A stretch of DNA of 64,000 nucleotides, taken from Streptomyces sp. CA-210063. GTDB lineage: Bacteria > Actinomycetota > Actinomycetes > Streptomycetales > Streptomycetaceae. Under the pieces are notes generated by a model. It did not search any database and had not been told where the DNA came from. It worked only from the letters and a program-made list of their open reading frames with translations. Made by a program: the position numbers and the translations under genes. This document shows positions 34,680-42,962 of this stretch, piece after piece (positions within the stretch are counted from its first letter, which is position 1; the number at the start of each line of letters is the position of its first letter). Location: contig NZ_CP102512.1 in assembly GCF_024612015.1 (NCBI RefSeq), forward strand, positions 7,316,001-7,380,000, read 5' to 3'.

Positions 34680-35240
34680 TCAGGCGGTCGGGCCGGTGCC
34701 GTGGGCAGCGTGGTGACTGGTGCGAGCGGGCTGTCGGCCGTCGGCCGGGAAGATCAGGCACGTGGTGGTGGCGTGGGCGAGCAGCCGACCGGTGAGGTCG
34801 GTGACCGTGGCGGTGGCATAGGCGCTACGGCGGCCGACATGGACAGCCGTGCCCTCGCAGCGGATACGGCCGGTGTCGACGGTGACCGGGCGCAGGAAGG
34901 TGATGGTGAGGCCCTGCGTGGTGTAGCCGGTTCCGGCGGGGAGGCGGGTGAAGACGGCAGCGCCCAGGGCGTTGTCGGCGAGTGTCGCGAGGACGCCGCC
35001 GTGGACGGTGCCGAGCGCGTTGTAGTGCCATCCCGCGGGGGTCAGCTCGAACACGGTGCGGCCCGGTTCGATCTCGAGGGGCTCGATGGCGAGGGTGTCC
35101 ATGGCCGGAGGGGTCGGGAGTGTTCCCTTGCCGATTCCCTGGAGTACCTCCAGGCCGCTCAGCTGCCCGATGGCCTCGGCGGTCGGGCGGGGGTCCTGCC
35201 AGGTGTAGGCGCGGTGCTGAGGGTTGGCGTGCGTGCTCAT
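34680..35240 (-). CDS. PaaI-type hotdog thioesterase
   Basis: A 186-residue hotdog-fold protein. Residues 70-140 carry the PaaI signature: HYNALGTVHGGVLATLADNA (His-Gly-Gly and the catalytic Asp/Asn helix), then LTITFLRPV and VGRRSAYATATV. Such enzymes release free acids from acyl-CoA, often aromatic or medium chain. An N-terminal extension of about 45 residues precedes the domain. The ATG overlaps the exporter stop (ATGA), so it is co-translated with the MFS gene. A role removing stalled CoA esters fits the enoyl-CoA hydratase homologue nearby. Confidence 0.85.
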   Translation of the reverse strand: MSTHANPQHRAYTWQDPRPTAEAIGQLSGLEVLQGIGKGTLPTPPAMDTLAIEPLEIEPGRTVFELTPAGWHYNALGTVHGGVLATLADNALGAAVFTRLPAGTGYTTQGLTITFLRPVTVDTGRIRCEGTAVHVGRRSAYATATVTDLTGRLLAHATTTCLIFPADGRQPARTSHHAAHGTGPTA

Positions 35241-36874
35241 GAGGTGGTGGGGGCGGTCGTGGGGGCGGGCATGTGCGTTCCGTTCTGGTGGGGGCGGTTG
35301 TGTACGGCGGTCAGGGCCACGACGGCGGCGGCGAGGAAGACGGCCGCGGTGACGGCCAGGCCTGTGTGCACGCCTGAGGTGAAGGCGTCCGCGATCGCCG
35401 CGCGCACGGCGTCGCCGGGCGGCGCAGTGGTGCTGGTCGTCCCGGAGGCGACGGCCTGCTCGACGGGTGCGCGGGCTGAGGCGGGGATGCCGTGCTCGGC
35501 GAGTTGCTGGGGCAGGTCCGCGGTGACGCGGCCGGCGAGCAGCGAGCCGAGCAGCGCGGTGCCCATGACCGCGCCGACCTGCCGGGCGGTGTTGACGGCG
35601 CCGGAGGCCATGCCCGCGCGTTCAGGGGTGACACTGACCAGCGCGGCGGCCGTGCTGGGTGCGATGACCAGGCCGGATGCGGCGCCGAACAGGGCGAACA
35701 GCGGCCAGACCCGGCTGTAGGGGGTGTCCGCGCCGACCGTGGTCAGGCCCAGAACGGCGAGGGCGCCGAGCAGCAGACCGACTGTCAGAGGCGCCTTGAA
35801 GCCGGTACGCCGGATGACTCTGCCGGTGAGGAACGCCGAGACGACGTAGACGCCGAACAGGGGCAGCATGCGCCAGCTGGTGTCCAGCGCGCTCAGGTGC
35901 TGGACGTTGTTGTAGAACATCACCACGAGGACGGCCACGCCGGTGAAGCCGAACAGCGACACCGCGGCGATGAGCATCACGGCACTGAACGAGCGTGAGG
36001 CGAACAGCCGCACATCGAGCATCGGCGCCGCCACCCGTAGCTCCACGGCGACGAACACCACCGCGCCGACCGCGGCCGCGACCCAGGCGGCGATGACGGG
36101 ACCGGCGGTGTATCCGTCCTGGCCGCCCTGGATGAGGGCGTAGACCAGACTCGCGATGGTGAGGGTGCCCAGCAGTGCGCCGACCACGTCCAGACGGCCG
36201 TCGGGCGCCAGGGACTCCGCGGCGAACGGGACCGCGACCAGGAGCGTGATCACACCCAGGACGGGGTTCGACACGAACACCGCGTGCCAGCTGAAACGGT
36301 CCAGCAGGACACCTGCGAGCAGCGGGCCGATGGCCAGGCCGATGCCCGACGACGCCGCCCACACGGTGATCACCTCGGTCCGCCGCTGCGGATCGGCGAA
36401 GGCCGCGCCCAGCACGGCCAGGCTGTTGGGCAGGACGAGCGCACCGCCGACACCGGAGACCAGCTGCGCGGCGATCACCGTGGCAGTGGTGTCGGCGGTC
36501 GCGGCCAGCACGCCTCCCGCGATCATGATCACCACGCCGACGCAGAACATCCGCTTGCGGCCCAGGAGATTGCCCAGCGTGCCGGCCGACAGCACCAGAG
36601 CGGCCACGACCAGCGTGTACGCGCTGGGAATCCAGATCAGCGCGCCTGGGCCGACGTGCAGATCGGCCTGGATCGCCGACAGCGCCGAGATCGTGGCGGT
36701 GACGAGCAGGAACGTCATCATCACGCCCAGGCACATCGCCGCCAGCGTCAGAAGGTCCCCGCGCCGTAAGGAAGTTCCCCTGCCTGTTCCCGCCCGGTGG
36801 CTGCCCGTGCCGCCCGGCAGTCGGTCCGCAGCCGACGGAGAGGTGCCGGAGGAGGGGACATGGTCCCTGGTCAT
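35237..36874 (-). CDS. DHA2-family MFS exporter (EmrB/QacA type)
   Basis: A 545-residue transporter with about 14 membrane helices. TM1 reads LLTLAAMCLGVMMTFLLVTA. The loop after TM2-3 is LGNLLGRKRMF, and TM5 has the antiporter motif GIGLAIGPLLAG. A large C-terminal extracytoplasmic segment precedes the last helix, as in EmrB/QacA. It probably expels a hydrophobic or toxic compound by proton antiport. ATG 36874 has GAAGGACCTCC immediately upstream. It is the first gene of the ATGA-coupled pair with the thioesterase. Confidence 0.88.
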   Translation of the reverse strand: MTRDHVPSSGTSPSAADRLPGGTGSHRAGTGRGTSLRRGDLLTLAAMCLGVMMTFLLVTATISALSAIQADLHVGPGALIWIPSAYTLVVAALVLSAGTLGNLLGRKRMFCVGVVIMIAGGVLAATADTTATVIAAQLVSGVGGALVLPNSLAVLGAAFADPQRRTEVITVWAASSGIGLAIGPLLAGVLLDRFSWHAVFVSNPVLGVITLLVAVPFAAESLAPDGRLDVVGALLGTLTIASLVYALIQGGQDGYTAGPVIAAWVAAAVGAVVFVAVELRVAAPMLDVRLFASRSFSAVMLIAAVSLFGFTGVAVLVVMFYNNVQHLSALDTSWRMLPLFGVYVVSAFLTGRVIRRTGFKAPLTVGLLLGALAVLGLTTVGADTPYSRVWPLFALFGAASGLVIAPSTAAALVSVTPERAGMASGAVNTARQVGAVMGTALLGSLLAGRVTADLPQQLAEHGIPASARAPVEQAVASGTTSTTAPPGDAVRAAIADAFTSGVHTGLAVTAAVFLAAAVVALTAVHNRPHQNGTHMPAPTTAPTTS

Positions 36875-37029
36875 GGAGGTCCTTCTGCGTTTCCGTGGAT
36901 GCGGGGGATCAGATGCGGGACGCACTCGTCGGAGGTGCGCTGCGACGAGCACTGGTGACGGGTTGTCGTCCGCGTGGCACCGGCCCGCCGCTGCGCGATC
37001 TGCGCGGCGTCTTCGTGAGCGGGCGGTGG

Positions 37030-37878
37030 CTATGCCTGCTGGTTCGCGATGCCGAGGTAGTCGCCCAGGTTGCGCTCGATCTCCTCGACGCCGATCTCGG
37101 CGATGAGCTTGCCGAGTTGCGGGACGCGGGCCTGGAATCCCGGCCACGTGACCGACTCCGCGAAGTCCGCCCAGGACGCGCGCAGGTCGGCCACCGGCGG
37201 CAGGGTCGACCGGTTGATCTGCGCCTTGGCGCCCAGGACGGATGCCTTGTCGAAGGACGCGATGCGCGCTGCCACGCCGCCCACGAAGTCGTCGAGTTCG
37301 GTGTCGGGGACGGACCGGGTCACCCATCCGTACCGCTCGGCGCGCTCGGCGTCGTAGTCGTGGCCGGTGAGGACCGCTTCGAGCGCGCGGTCCCGCCCCA
37401 GCAGCCGGGCCAGCCGGTCGCTGCCGCCACCGCCGGGGACGATGCCGATCGCGACCTCGGGCTGGCAGAAGACCGCTTCCTCACGGCTGGCGTACCGCAG
37501 GTCGAAGGCCAGGGTGATCTCGTCCCCTCCGCCCCGCGTGCGCCCGCGGATGGAGGCGATGCTGATGAACGGGGCGTTGCTCAGGCGGGTGACGAGCTCG
37601 ACCCACGTCGGAGTCCCGTCCGCGTTGTTCAGCGCCAGAAGTTCGGGCACCTGGGCGAGATCGGCGTGGTTGTAGAAGTATCCGGGCGTGCCACTGTCGA
37701 AGACGACGACCTGAACCTGCTCGTCCTGGCTCAACTCCTCGACGATGTCGAGCAGTTGGACGACCGTGTCCGCGCCGACGACGTTCACCGGCGGATTCGA
37801 GAAGGTGACCCTGCGGATTTTCGGCGCCACGGTCTCGATCTTGAACATGCTGTGCTGGGTCATGCTGTGCTGGGTCAT
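37030..37878 (-). CDS. enoyl-CoA hydratase/isomerase-family protein
   Basis: A 282-residue crotonase-fold protein: FSNPPVNVVGADTVVQL, the oxyanion-hole segment IASIRGRTRGGGDEITLAFD, then FCQPEVAIGIVPGGGGSDRL with Glu in the catalytic-loop region. Its length is normal. Members hydrate, isomerise or hydrolyse acyl-CoA; the specific reaction is open. The start is duplicated: two 15-bp copies give MTQHSMTQHSMFK. ATG 37878 is chosen because it overlaps the upstream methyltransferase stop (ATGA) and has CGGAG upstream. Confidence 0.85.
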   Translation of the reverse strand: MTQHSMTQHSMFKIETVAPKIRRVTFSNPPVNVVGADTVVQLLDIVEELSQDEQVQVVVFDSGTPGYFYNHADLAQVPELLALNNADGTPTWVELVTRLSNAPFISIASIRGRTRGGGDEITLAFDLRYASREEAVFCQPEVAIGIVPGGGGSDRLARLLGRDRALEAVLTGHDYDAERAERYGWVTRSVPDTELDDFVGGVAARIASFDKASVLGAKAQINRSTLPPVADLRASWADFAESVTWPGFQARVPQLGKLIAEIGVEEIERNLGDYLGIANQQA

Positions 37879-38360
37879 GCGGTGCTCCGGTGCTGAGGGG
37901 TTCGAGTGGGGTGGGAAGTGGTGGGGATGTAGGCGAAGGTGCTGGACCGGCCGTCCGTGCGCGGTACGCCGGCCACGGCGTCGAGGATCCGGCGCTGCCG
38001 CCCGTGCGGCATGACGGTCCACGGCAGACCGGACACGATGACGTCGACCGGGTACGGGACGAGCGTCGCCAGGTCCTCGGCACTGCCCTGGACGACCTCG
38101 ACGGGGCTGTCCTCGGCGTACCGGTCCGTGAGCCGGCGGGCGAAGACCGGGTTGAGCTCGACCGCGATCAGCCGCGCTGCCGGAGCCAGTTGCCGCAGGA
38201 TCGTTCCCGTGATCGCGCCGGTGCCGGATCCGAGCTCCACCACGACGTCGGCGCGGTGAAGGTCCAGACCGGCGGTCATGGCCTGGGCGAGTGTGGGGGA
38301 GCTGGGCGCGATGGCGCCGGTGAGCCGGGGGCTGCGGAGGGACTCCCGCATGATCGACAT
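37875..38360 (-). CDS. SAM-dependent methyltransferase, short form
   Basis: A 161-residue class I methyltransferase. The SAM motif VVVELGSGTGAITGTIL is followed by AVELNPVF (acidic ribose ligand), VEVVQGSAEDL and VIVSGLPWTVM, a phospholipid N-methyltransferase or KsgA-like pattern. The conserved domain reads on to STFAYIP and then ends in TRTPQHRSTA, so the usual last 30-40 residues are missing. This may be natural truncation by the overlapping next gene (ATGA). A partial duplicate of its 5' end lies at 44171-44335. Confidence 0.75.
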   Translation of the reverse strand: MSIMRESLRSPRLTGAIAPSSPTLAQAMTAGLDLHRADVVVELGSGTGAITGTILRQLAPAARLIAVELNPVFARRLTDRYAEDSPVEVVQGSAEDLATLVPYPVDVIVSGLPWTVMPHGRQRRILDAVAGVPRTDGRSSTFAYIPTTSHPTRTPQHRSTA

Positions 38361-38417
38361 GTCCAGAAGCTAGAAATCGACGGTGTCGTCGGGAGTCATC
38401 CCGGGCGCCCGACCGTG

Positions 38418-39077
38418 TCATCCGCCAGGGCGAACCAATCCGCTCTCGTAGGCCATGACGACGGCCTCTATCCGGTCGCGGATCTGGAGTTTGGTGAGGA
38501 TGCGGGCCACGTGGGTCTTGACCGTGGTCTCGCCGAGGAACAGCTTCTCGGCGATCTCCGTGTTGTTCAGGCCGCGGGCGACCAGAGCCAGCACCTCACG
38601 CTCGCGGTCGGTCAGTATGTCGAGGCGCTTGTCGGTGAGGGGAGCGATGGCGCCCGTGACATACCGGTCGATCAGCCGCCGGGTCACCGAGGGGGCGATC
38701 ATCGTGTCGCCGCGCAGCACGCCGCGCACGGCGACGAGCATCTCGGTGGCCGGTGTGTCCTTGACGAGGAAGCCGCCGGCTCCGGCACGCAGCGCCGCGT
38801 AGGCGTACTCGTCGCGGTCGCAGGCGGTGATGACCAGAACCTGTGTCTGCGGCAGTGCGGCACGGATCTGTGCGGTGGCCGAGATGCCGTCGAGGCGCGG
38901 CAGCCGCACGTCCATGAGGACGAGGTCCGGGCGCAGTGTGAGTGCCTTCGCCACGGCCGCTTCGCCGTCCCCGGCTTCGTCGACGACCGTGAGGTCCGAC
39001 TGGCTGTCCACCACCATGCGCAGGCCGACCCGCATCAGCTCCTGGTCGTCACAGATCAACACACCGGCCTCCGCCAT
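38418..39077 (-). CDS. NarL/LuxR-type response regulator
   Basis: A 219-residue complete response regulator. Receiver: VLICDDQELMRVGL, phospho-acceptor Asp in LVLMDVRLPRLDG (about 56), and LVKDTP. DNA-binding: LTDREREVLALVARGLNNTE and TVKTHVARILTKL. No kinase is adjacent, so it is an orphan regulator. The ATG at 39077 follows GAAGGAGGGACGCC. Its start overlaps a 54-codon upstream frame, and the two may be translationally coupled. Likely controls the methyltransferase and downstream enzymes, by position only. Confidence 0.9.
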   Translation of the reverse strand: MAEAGVLICDDQELMRVGLRMVVDSQSDLTVVDEAGDGEAAVAKALTLRPDLVLMDVRLPRLDGISATAQIRAALPQTQVLVITACDRDEYAYAALRAGAGGFLVKDTPATEMLVAVRGVLRGDTMIAPSVTRRLIDRYVTGAIAPLTDKRLDILTDREREVLALVARGLNNTEIAEKLFLGETTVKTHVARILTKLQIRDRIEAVVMAYESGLVRPGG

Positions 39078-39220
39078 GGCGTCCCTCCTTCGCAGAGCCG
39101 GTCGCCGGTGCGGGCACCCGCCTGGACGCCGTGCTCGCAGCTGAGGAACGAGGCGGTGAGGTCCCGGTCCGGACGTCGGTCGGCACCGGTGGCGAGGACG
39201 TCGCTGGTGAAGAAGTCCAT
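39056..39220 (-). CDS. 54-residue peptide overlapping the regulator start
   Basis: A frame from ATG 39220 to TGA 39056-39058 encodes MDFFTSDVLATGADRRPDR, then DLTASFLSCEHGVQAGART, and ends RRPVC. The ATG has an excellent ribosome site (CCAGGAGTTATCC). It runs 22 bases into the regulator gene in another frame, so it may be a leader that sets regulator translation. Three Cys with Ser/Thr in the second half loosely recall modified-peptide precursors, but no maturation enzyme lies nearby. The family is not recognised. Confidence 0.4.
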   Translation of the reverse strand: MDFFTSDVLATGADRRPDRDLTASFLSCEHGVQAGARTGDRLCEGGTPWRRPVC

Positions 39221-39346
39221 GGATAACTCCTGGGTGATTGACGAATATGGCGCATGCGGCAGAGCGGAAAGGCGTACTCGTGTCTCAACCGAACGGCTTG
39301 TCGCTGACCGGTCGGGATCGCGGGCCGACCGCGATGGTGCCGTAGG

Positions 39347-40522
39347 TCAGGGACGTGGGCGGCTCGAGGAGATCGGCTTCGCAGCGGCAGCAGTGGCATC
39401 CCCGGGCGGGCGGCGGTCTTCGAGCGCGGCCAGGGTGACGACGATCGCGGCGGCGATGACGGCCGCCAGGTAGGCGGGGGCCTTCGGCGTGACGGCGCAT
39501 CCGAGGATCAGAGCGGACAGCGCGAGCAGCCGCGCCTTGGGCAGGTCGTCGAACAGGGTCCTGCCGTGCCACGTCTGCGCCCCGATGAAGAGGGCGGGCC
39601 CGCCGAACAGCAGCAGGTTCGTTGTGATGCCGGCGTGATGGGTCGGGTGCGCGATGACGCGTTCGTCGCCCGCGGCGGCGGCGATCATCCCGGCGACGGA
39701 GACCATGAGGCTGTAGACGCCGCTGCGTCCCGCCCGGATCGGGTCCTCGGTCCGCTCGTAATGGCGCACGATGTGCTCGGAGCGGCTGAAGAACAGCCAG
39801 AACAACGCGACCGTGCCGGTGAGCGCCACGCCGGCGGTCAGCAGGGTCATCGGCGCGTACGGCGCCGTGGTGAGGGCGGTGCCCGTGGTCAGGATCGTCT
39901 CACCGAACGCGATGATCATGAACAGTCGGCCGCGCTCCAGCAGGTGGCCGCCCGCGAAGGTGACCTGCCGGGAGTCCAGCCTGCGGCCGGGCATGGGATG
40001 CGCCGTCCAGGTGCCCGCCAGCTCGACCAGGGTCGCCGCGGCCCACCACGTCAGTCGCGCGCCTCCGTCGGCCGCCGCGCCGGTCAGCCACAGGGGTGCG
40101 GCCGCGGCGAACCAGACCAGTACACGGCGCCAGTGCTCCTGATTGACCCGGTCGAGGCCGACCGTGAGCAGCCATACCGTCCGGCCCAGGTGAATCAGCA
40201 GGAAGGTGGCGACGAAGACCCACCCCGCGTCGCCGAAGGCGCGCGGGATCGCGGCGTTCATGAACAGCCCCAGGAGCATGACCGTCAGCAGCATCCGCCG
40301 GGTCCGCGGGTCCTCGGCCGGGACGAGGGTGACCGCCCAGGTGGTGTACGCCCACGCCGCGTACACCGCGAGGTAGAGCACGAGCGTCTGGGCGGCGCCC
40401 GTCCAGGTCGGGTGTGCCAGCAGCTGATGCGACAGCTGGCCGATGGCGAAGACGTAGACCAGGTCGAAGAACAACTCCAGCGGCGTCACCTCCCGGCGCG
40501 CCGGCGCGCTGGTCGACTGCAC
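39347..40522 (-). CDS. LtrA-family membrane protein
   Basis: A 391-residue protein of the low-temperature-requirement A family with about ten membrane helices. VTPLELFFDLVYVFAIGQLSH at the start and RGRLFMIIAFGETILTTGTAL in the middle are the family signatures; FWLFFSRSEHIVRHYE follows. The biochemical role is unknown. The GTG at 40522 (VQSTSAPAR) is chosen because AGGAG lies 8-12 bases upstream. An apparent longer frame starts inside the MITE-like element and would only add element-derived codons. The element boundary is about 10 bp from the start codon. Confidence 0.83.
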   Translation of the reverse strand: MQSTSAPARREVTPLELFFDLVYVFAIGQLSHQLLAHPTWTGAAQTLVLYLAVYAAWAYTTWAVTLVPAEDPRTRRMLLTVMLLGLFMNAAIPRAFGDAGWVFVATFLLIHLGRTVWLLTVGLDRVNQEHWRRVLVWFAAAAPLWLTGAAADGGARLTWWAAATLVELAGTWTAHPMPGRRLDSRQVTFAGGHLLERGRLFMIIAFGETILTTGTALTTAPYAPMTLLTAGVALTGTVALFWLFFSRSEHIVRHYERTEDPIRAGRSGVYSLMVSVAGMIAAAAGDERVIAHPTHHAGITTNLLLFGGPALFIGAQTWHGRTLFDDLPKARLLALSALILGCAVTPKAPAYLAAVIAAAIVVTLAALEDRRPPGDATAAAAKPISSSRPRP

Positions 40523-40532
40523 GATGTATCTC

Positions 40533-40749
40533 CTAGGGCCTGTCGTTTGGATCATGCCGGCTTCGGGTTGCGGCGCCATGTGGCTGCCGGTGAGCGGGGC
40601 GTGGCGCGTGCAGCTGCAAGGCGGAGGAGGGCGTCAACGCGGAGCGTTGGCAACCGACGACAACGCGGAGCGTTGGCAACCGACGACAACGCCGCAGATG
40701 CACGCACCACGCCCCGCGGCCCAGGCGTGATCCAAACGACAGGCCCTAG
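40533..40749. mobile_element. 217-bp MITE-like element with perfect 22-bp ends
   Basis: The ends 40533-40554 and 40728-40749 are perfect inverted repeats; the inner 18 bases read GGCCTGTCGTTTGGATCA. Each end starts with CTAG, which may be a 4-bp target duplication or part of the repeat. There is no coding capacity. Inside, a 26-bp unit (40635-40660 and 40661-40686) that contains CAACGCGGAGCGTTG is tandemly duplicated, with a third partial copy. This is the structure of a non-autonomous element mobilised by a transposase elsewhere, perhaps of the IS5 type that uses CTAG-like targets. Confidence 0.8.
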
Positions 40750-40797
40750 GTCGGGCAGGCGCTCGGACTGCCGTGGCTCCGGCGTCCGGGTGAGAGG

Positions 40798-41649
40798 TCA
40801 GTCGGCGAGGAAGGCCGTCACCTGGGCGGCGAAGTCCTTGGCGTGCTGGAAGAGGAAGGCGTGGCCGGCGTCGCCGTAGACCACGAGGGTGGCGTCGGTC
40901 AGGTGTTGGACGGCGGTGTAGGCGGCCAGGGCGGGGATCATGGCGTCCTTCATGCCGGTCGCGTACAGGACGGGCTGCTTGATGGACTCCAGGTCGGCCC
41001 GCACCTGGTCGAAGGGGATCGCCGCGTCCTTGCCGATCGCGGCGATCTGACCCATGGCCGCCGCCTCGGACACGCCGGGGATGCCGGTGGCCAGCCGGGT
41101 GGCCACCCTGGCGAGGTGCTCGTACCCGGCGGCACGCCCGGTCTCCGTCTCGGGGAAGAACAGGAACACCAGGTCGTCCCCGGTGACCTCGGGCTTGGTC
41201 ATGGTGGCCCGCACCTTGGGGTCCGGGTCGGGAGCGCCGGGCACCGTGCCGCCGGGGTTGGCGGCCGCCACGACCAGCTTGCGGACCAGGTCGGGCCGGG
41301 TGCGGGCGATGTGCTGGGCGACGGTGCCGCCCAGCGTCCAGCCGAGCAGGTCGACCTGCGGCAGGTCGAGGGCCTCGATGAACTCGACGGTGCCGTCGGC
41401 GAGCCCCTCTACGGAGTCACGCGCGGTGCCGGTGGTGTAGCCGGTGCCGACGTTGTCGAACACGATCACGTCGTGGGCGGCGGCCAGGTGGTCCAGGAGC
41501 TCGGGGTCCCACCAGTCGAGGGTGCCCCGGACCCGGTTGAGCAGGACCAGCGGGATGCCGCCCCGCGGGCCGATACGCCGGTAGGTGAAGGTGGCGGAGG
41601 CGCCATCCGCGGTGAGGTCCTCGGCCGTGTCTGCCAGGTAGGTGCTCAT
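40798..41649 (-). CDS. alpha/beta hydrolase-fold protein with Thr at the nucleophile
   Basis: A 283-residue alpha/beta hydrolase. VFDNVGTGYTTG forms the oxyanion region. The nucleophile elbow reads LLGWTLGG, with Thr where Ser is normal. The acid strand has ATGMKDAMIP, and the catalytic His is in YGDAGHAFLFQ. Close relatives, including the protein at 42963, keep Ser (GFSLGG). Thr can act in some hydrolases but may mean altered or lost activity. The gene follows the SDR gene on the same strand, 49 bp apart, and should be co-transcribed under the TetR operator. Confidence 0.82.
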   Translation of the reverse strand: MSTYLADTAEDLTADGASATFTYRRIGPRGGIPLVLLNRVRGTLDWWDPELLDHLAAAHDVIVFDNVGTGYTTGTARDSVEGLADGTVEFIEALDLPQVDLLGWTLGGTVAQHIARTRPDLVRKLVVAAANPGGTVPGAPDPDPKVRATMTKPEVTGDDLVFLFFPETETGRAAGYEHLARVATRLATGIPGVSEAAAMGQIAAIGKDAAIPFDQVRADLESIKQPVLYATGMKDAMIPALAAYTAVQHLTDATLVVYGDAGHAFLFQHAKDFAAQVTAFLAD

Positions 41650-41698
41650 GGCTGGGCTCGCTTTCCTGTCGCTGTGTTCGTGGGGGGCTCAGGGGTGG

Positions 41699-42514
41699 TC
41701 AGGCGGGCAGCCGGTTCATCTTGCGGAGCTGTTGGTCGAACATGCGGGTGGGGATGATGCGGCGCATGGTGCGCACGCGTCCCGTGATGGCGCCGGCGGT
41801 GTAGCGCAGTTTGGGCTTGGCGTCGGTGGCGGCGGCGACGATCTCCTTGGCGACGACGGCGGGGTTGTCGCCGTCCTTGACGGCGCCGGCCATGTACTCC
41901 TCGAAGAGCTGCCGCTGGCCGGCGTAGATGTCCAGGGGCTGGTCGGGGCGGACGCTGGCGGCGTCGAAGGCGGTGTTGGTCCAGGCGGGCTCGACGAGCA
42001 GGACCCGTATGCCGTATTCGCGGAGCTCGTGGTCGACGGACTCGGAGTAGCCCTCGACGGCGTGCTTGGAGGCGGCGTAGACGGCCATGTAGGGCTGCGG
42101 CATGAACCCGACGATGGAGGAGATGTTGATGATCCGTCCGTTGCCCGCCGCGCGCATGTGGGGCAGGACGGCGTTGGTCATGCGGATGACGCCGAAGACG
42201 TTGATGTCGAACAGGTGCTGGGCCTGGGCGGCGGAGGACTCCTCGGCTGCGCCCGCCGAGCCGATGCCGGCGTTGTTGACCAGGACGTCGATCCGCCCGA
42301 ACCGGTTGATCACCTCGCCGACCGCGGTCGTCACCGACGCGTCGCTGGTGACGTCGAGGTCGAGGAGGGTCACGCCCTTCACAGGGGTGACGTGAGCGGT
42401 GTTGCGGCTCGTGCCGACCACCTCGTAACCGGCTGCGGCCAGCGCGAGAGCGGCTGACTTTCCGATGCCGGAGGACGCACCCGTCACGAGGGCTACCGGA
42501 CGTGTTGTCGCCAT
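41699..42514 (-). CDS. short-chain dehydrogenase/reductase
   Basis: A 271-residue classical SDR with TGASSGIG (cofactor loop), NNAGIGS, Ser in NISSIVGF and YAASKHAVEG with the catalytic Tyr and Lys. Thr-Ser-Arg-Asn after strand 2 suggests NADP. The C-terminal 40 residues are basic and slightly long for the family. ATG 42514 has GTCAGGAGCCCACA upstream; a longer in-frame start lacks this. An operator-like palindrome at 42692-42719 lies 178 bp upstream, shared with the tetR gene at 44561, so repression by that TetR is likely. Confidence 0.87.
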   Translation of the reverse strand: MATTRPVALVTGASSGIGKSAALALAAAGYEVVGTSRNTAHVTPVKGVTLLDLDVTSDASVTTAVGEVINRFGRIDVLVNNAGIGSAGAAEESSAAQAQHLFDINVFGVIRMTNAVLPHMRAAGNGRIINISSIVGFMPQPYMAVYAASKHAVEGYSESVDHELREYGIRVLLVEPAWTNTAFDAASVRPDQPLDIYAGQRQLFEEYMAGAVKDGDNPAVVAKEIVAAATDAKPKLRYTAGAITGRVRTMRRIIPTRMFDQQLRKMNRLPA

Positions 42515-42691
42515 TGTGGGCTCCTGACTCAAGGACTGCTTCGTCTTGTGCGGGGTGCGGGGATCGCCGTGTCGGACGCGGATGACGGTCGTACCGAGGT
42601 CCGTCGATGTCGCCGCAGCACCCTCAATCGGTTTCACCAATGTATCAGTTTCTAGGTCAGGCGCAACATCAGAGCATCAATTAAAGAGGTA

Positions 42692-42719
42692 TCCGTAGCG
42701 TTCTCGTATCCGCTACGGA
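42692..42719. promoter_or_regulatory. operator-like palindrome upstream of SDR gene
   Basis: TCCGTAGCG (42692-42700) and CGCTACGGA (42711-42719) are perfect 9-bp inverted repeats around 10 bases. The 22-bp core from GTAG (42695) to CTAC (42716) differs by only two bases from the one upstream of the tetR gene (44504-44525), and about 25 bases before it are also alike. Best read as a TetR operator. Confidence 0.7.
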
Positions 42720-42817
42720 GGGTCAGGGCGTCGACCGATGCGGAGTGAGGCAGGCGAGGGCCGCCTTCTGCGGACAGGCCTCCTTGTGTCGACCTGGCCG
42801 GCACCCACTTACACGGC

Positions 42818-42851
42818 GATACCCCGCCGGGTTCGGCTGCGGCGGGGTATC
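42818..42851 (-). terminator. hairpin after the exported hydrolase gene
   Basis: GATACCCCGCC (42818-42828) and GGCGGGGTATC (42841-42851) form a perfect 11-bp stem with a 12-nt loop. It ends the transcript of the minus-strand hydrolase gene at 42963 before the SDR promoter. A run of 7-mer repeats (GCGGTCT and GCGGTCG) lies between it and the gene. Confidence 0.7.
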
Positions 42852-42962
42852 GGGCGTGAGCTGCCGGTCTGCGGTCTGCGGTCTGCGGTCGACGGGTCGG
42901 CGGTCGGCGGTCGGCGGTCGCCGTTCCTGCCGGTCCGGCGACCGTCTCGCGGCGAGGTGTTG

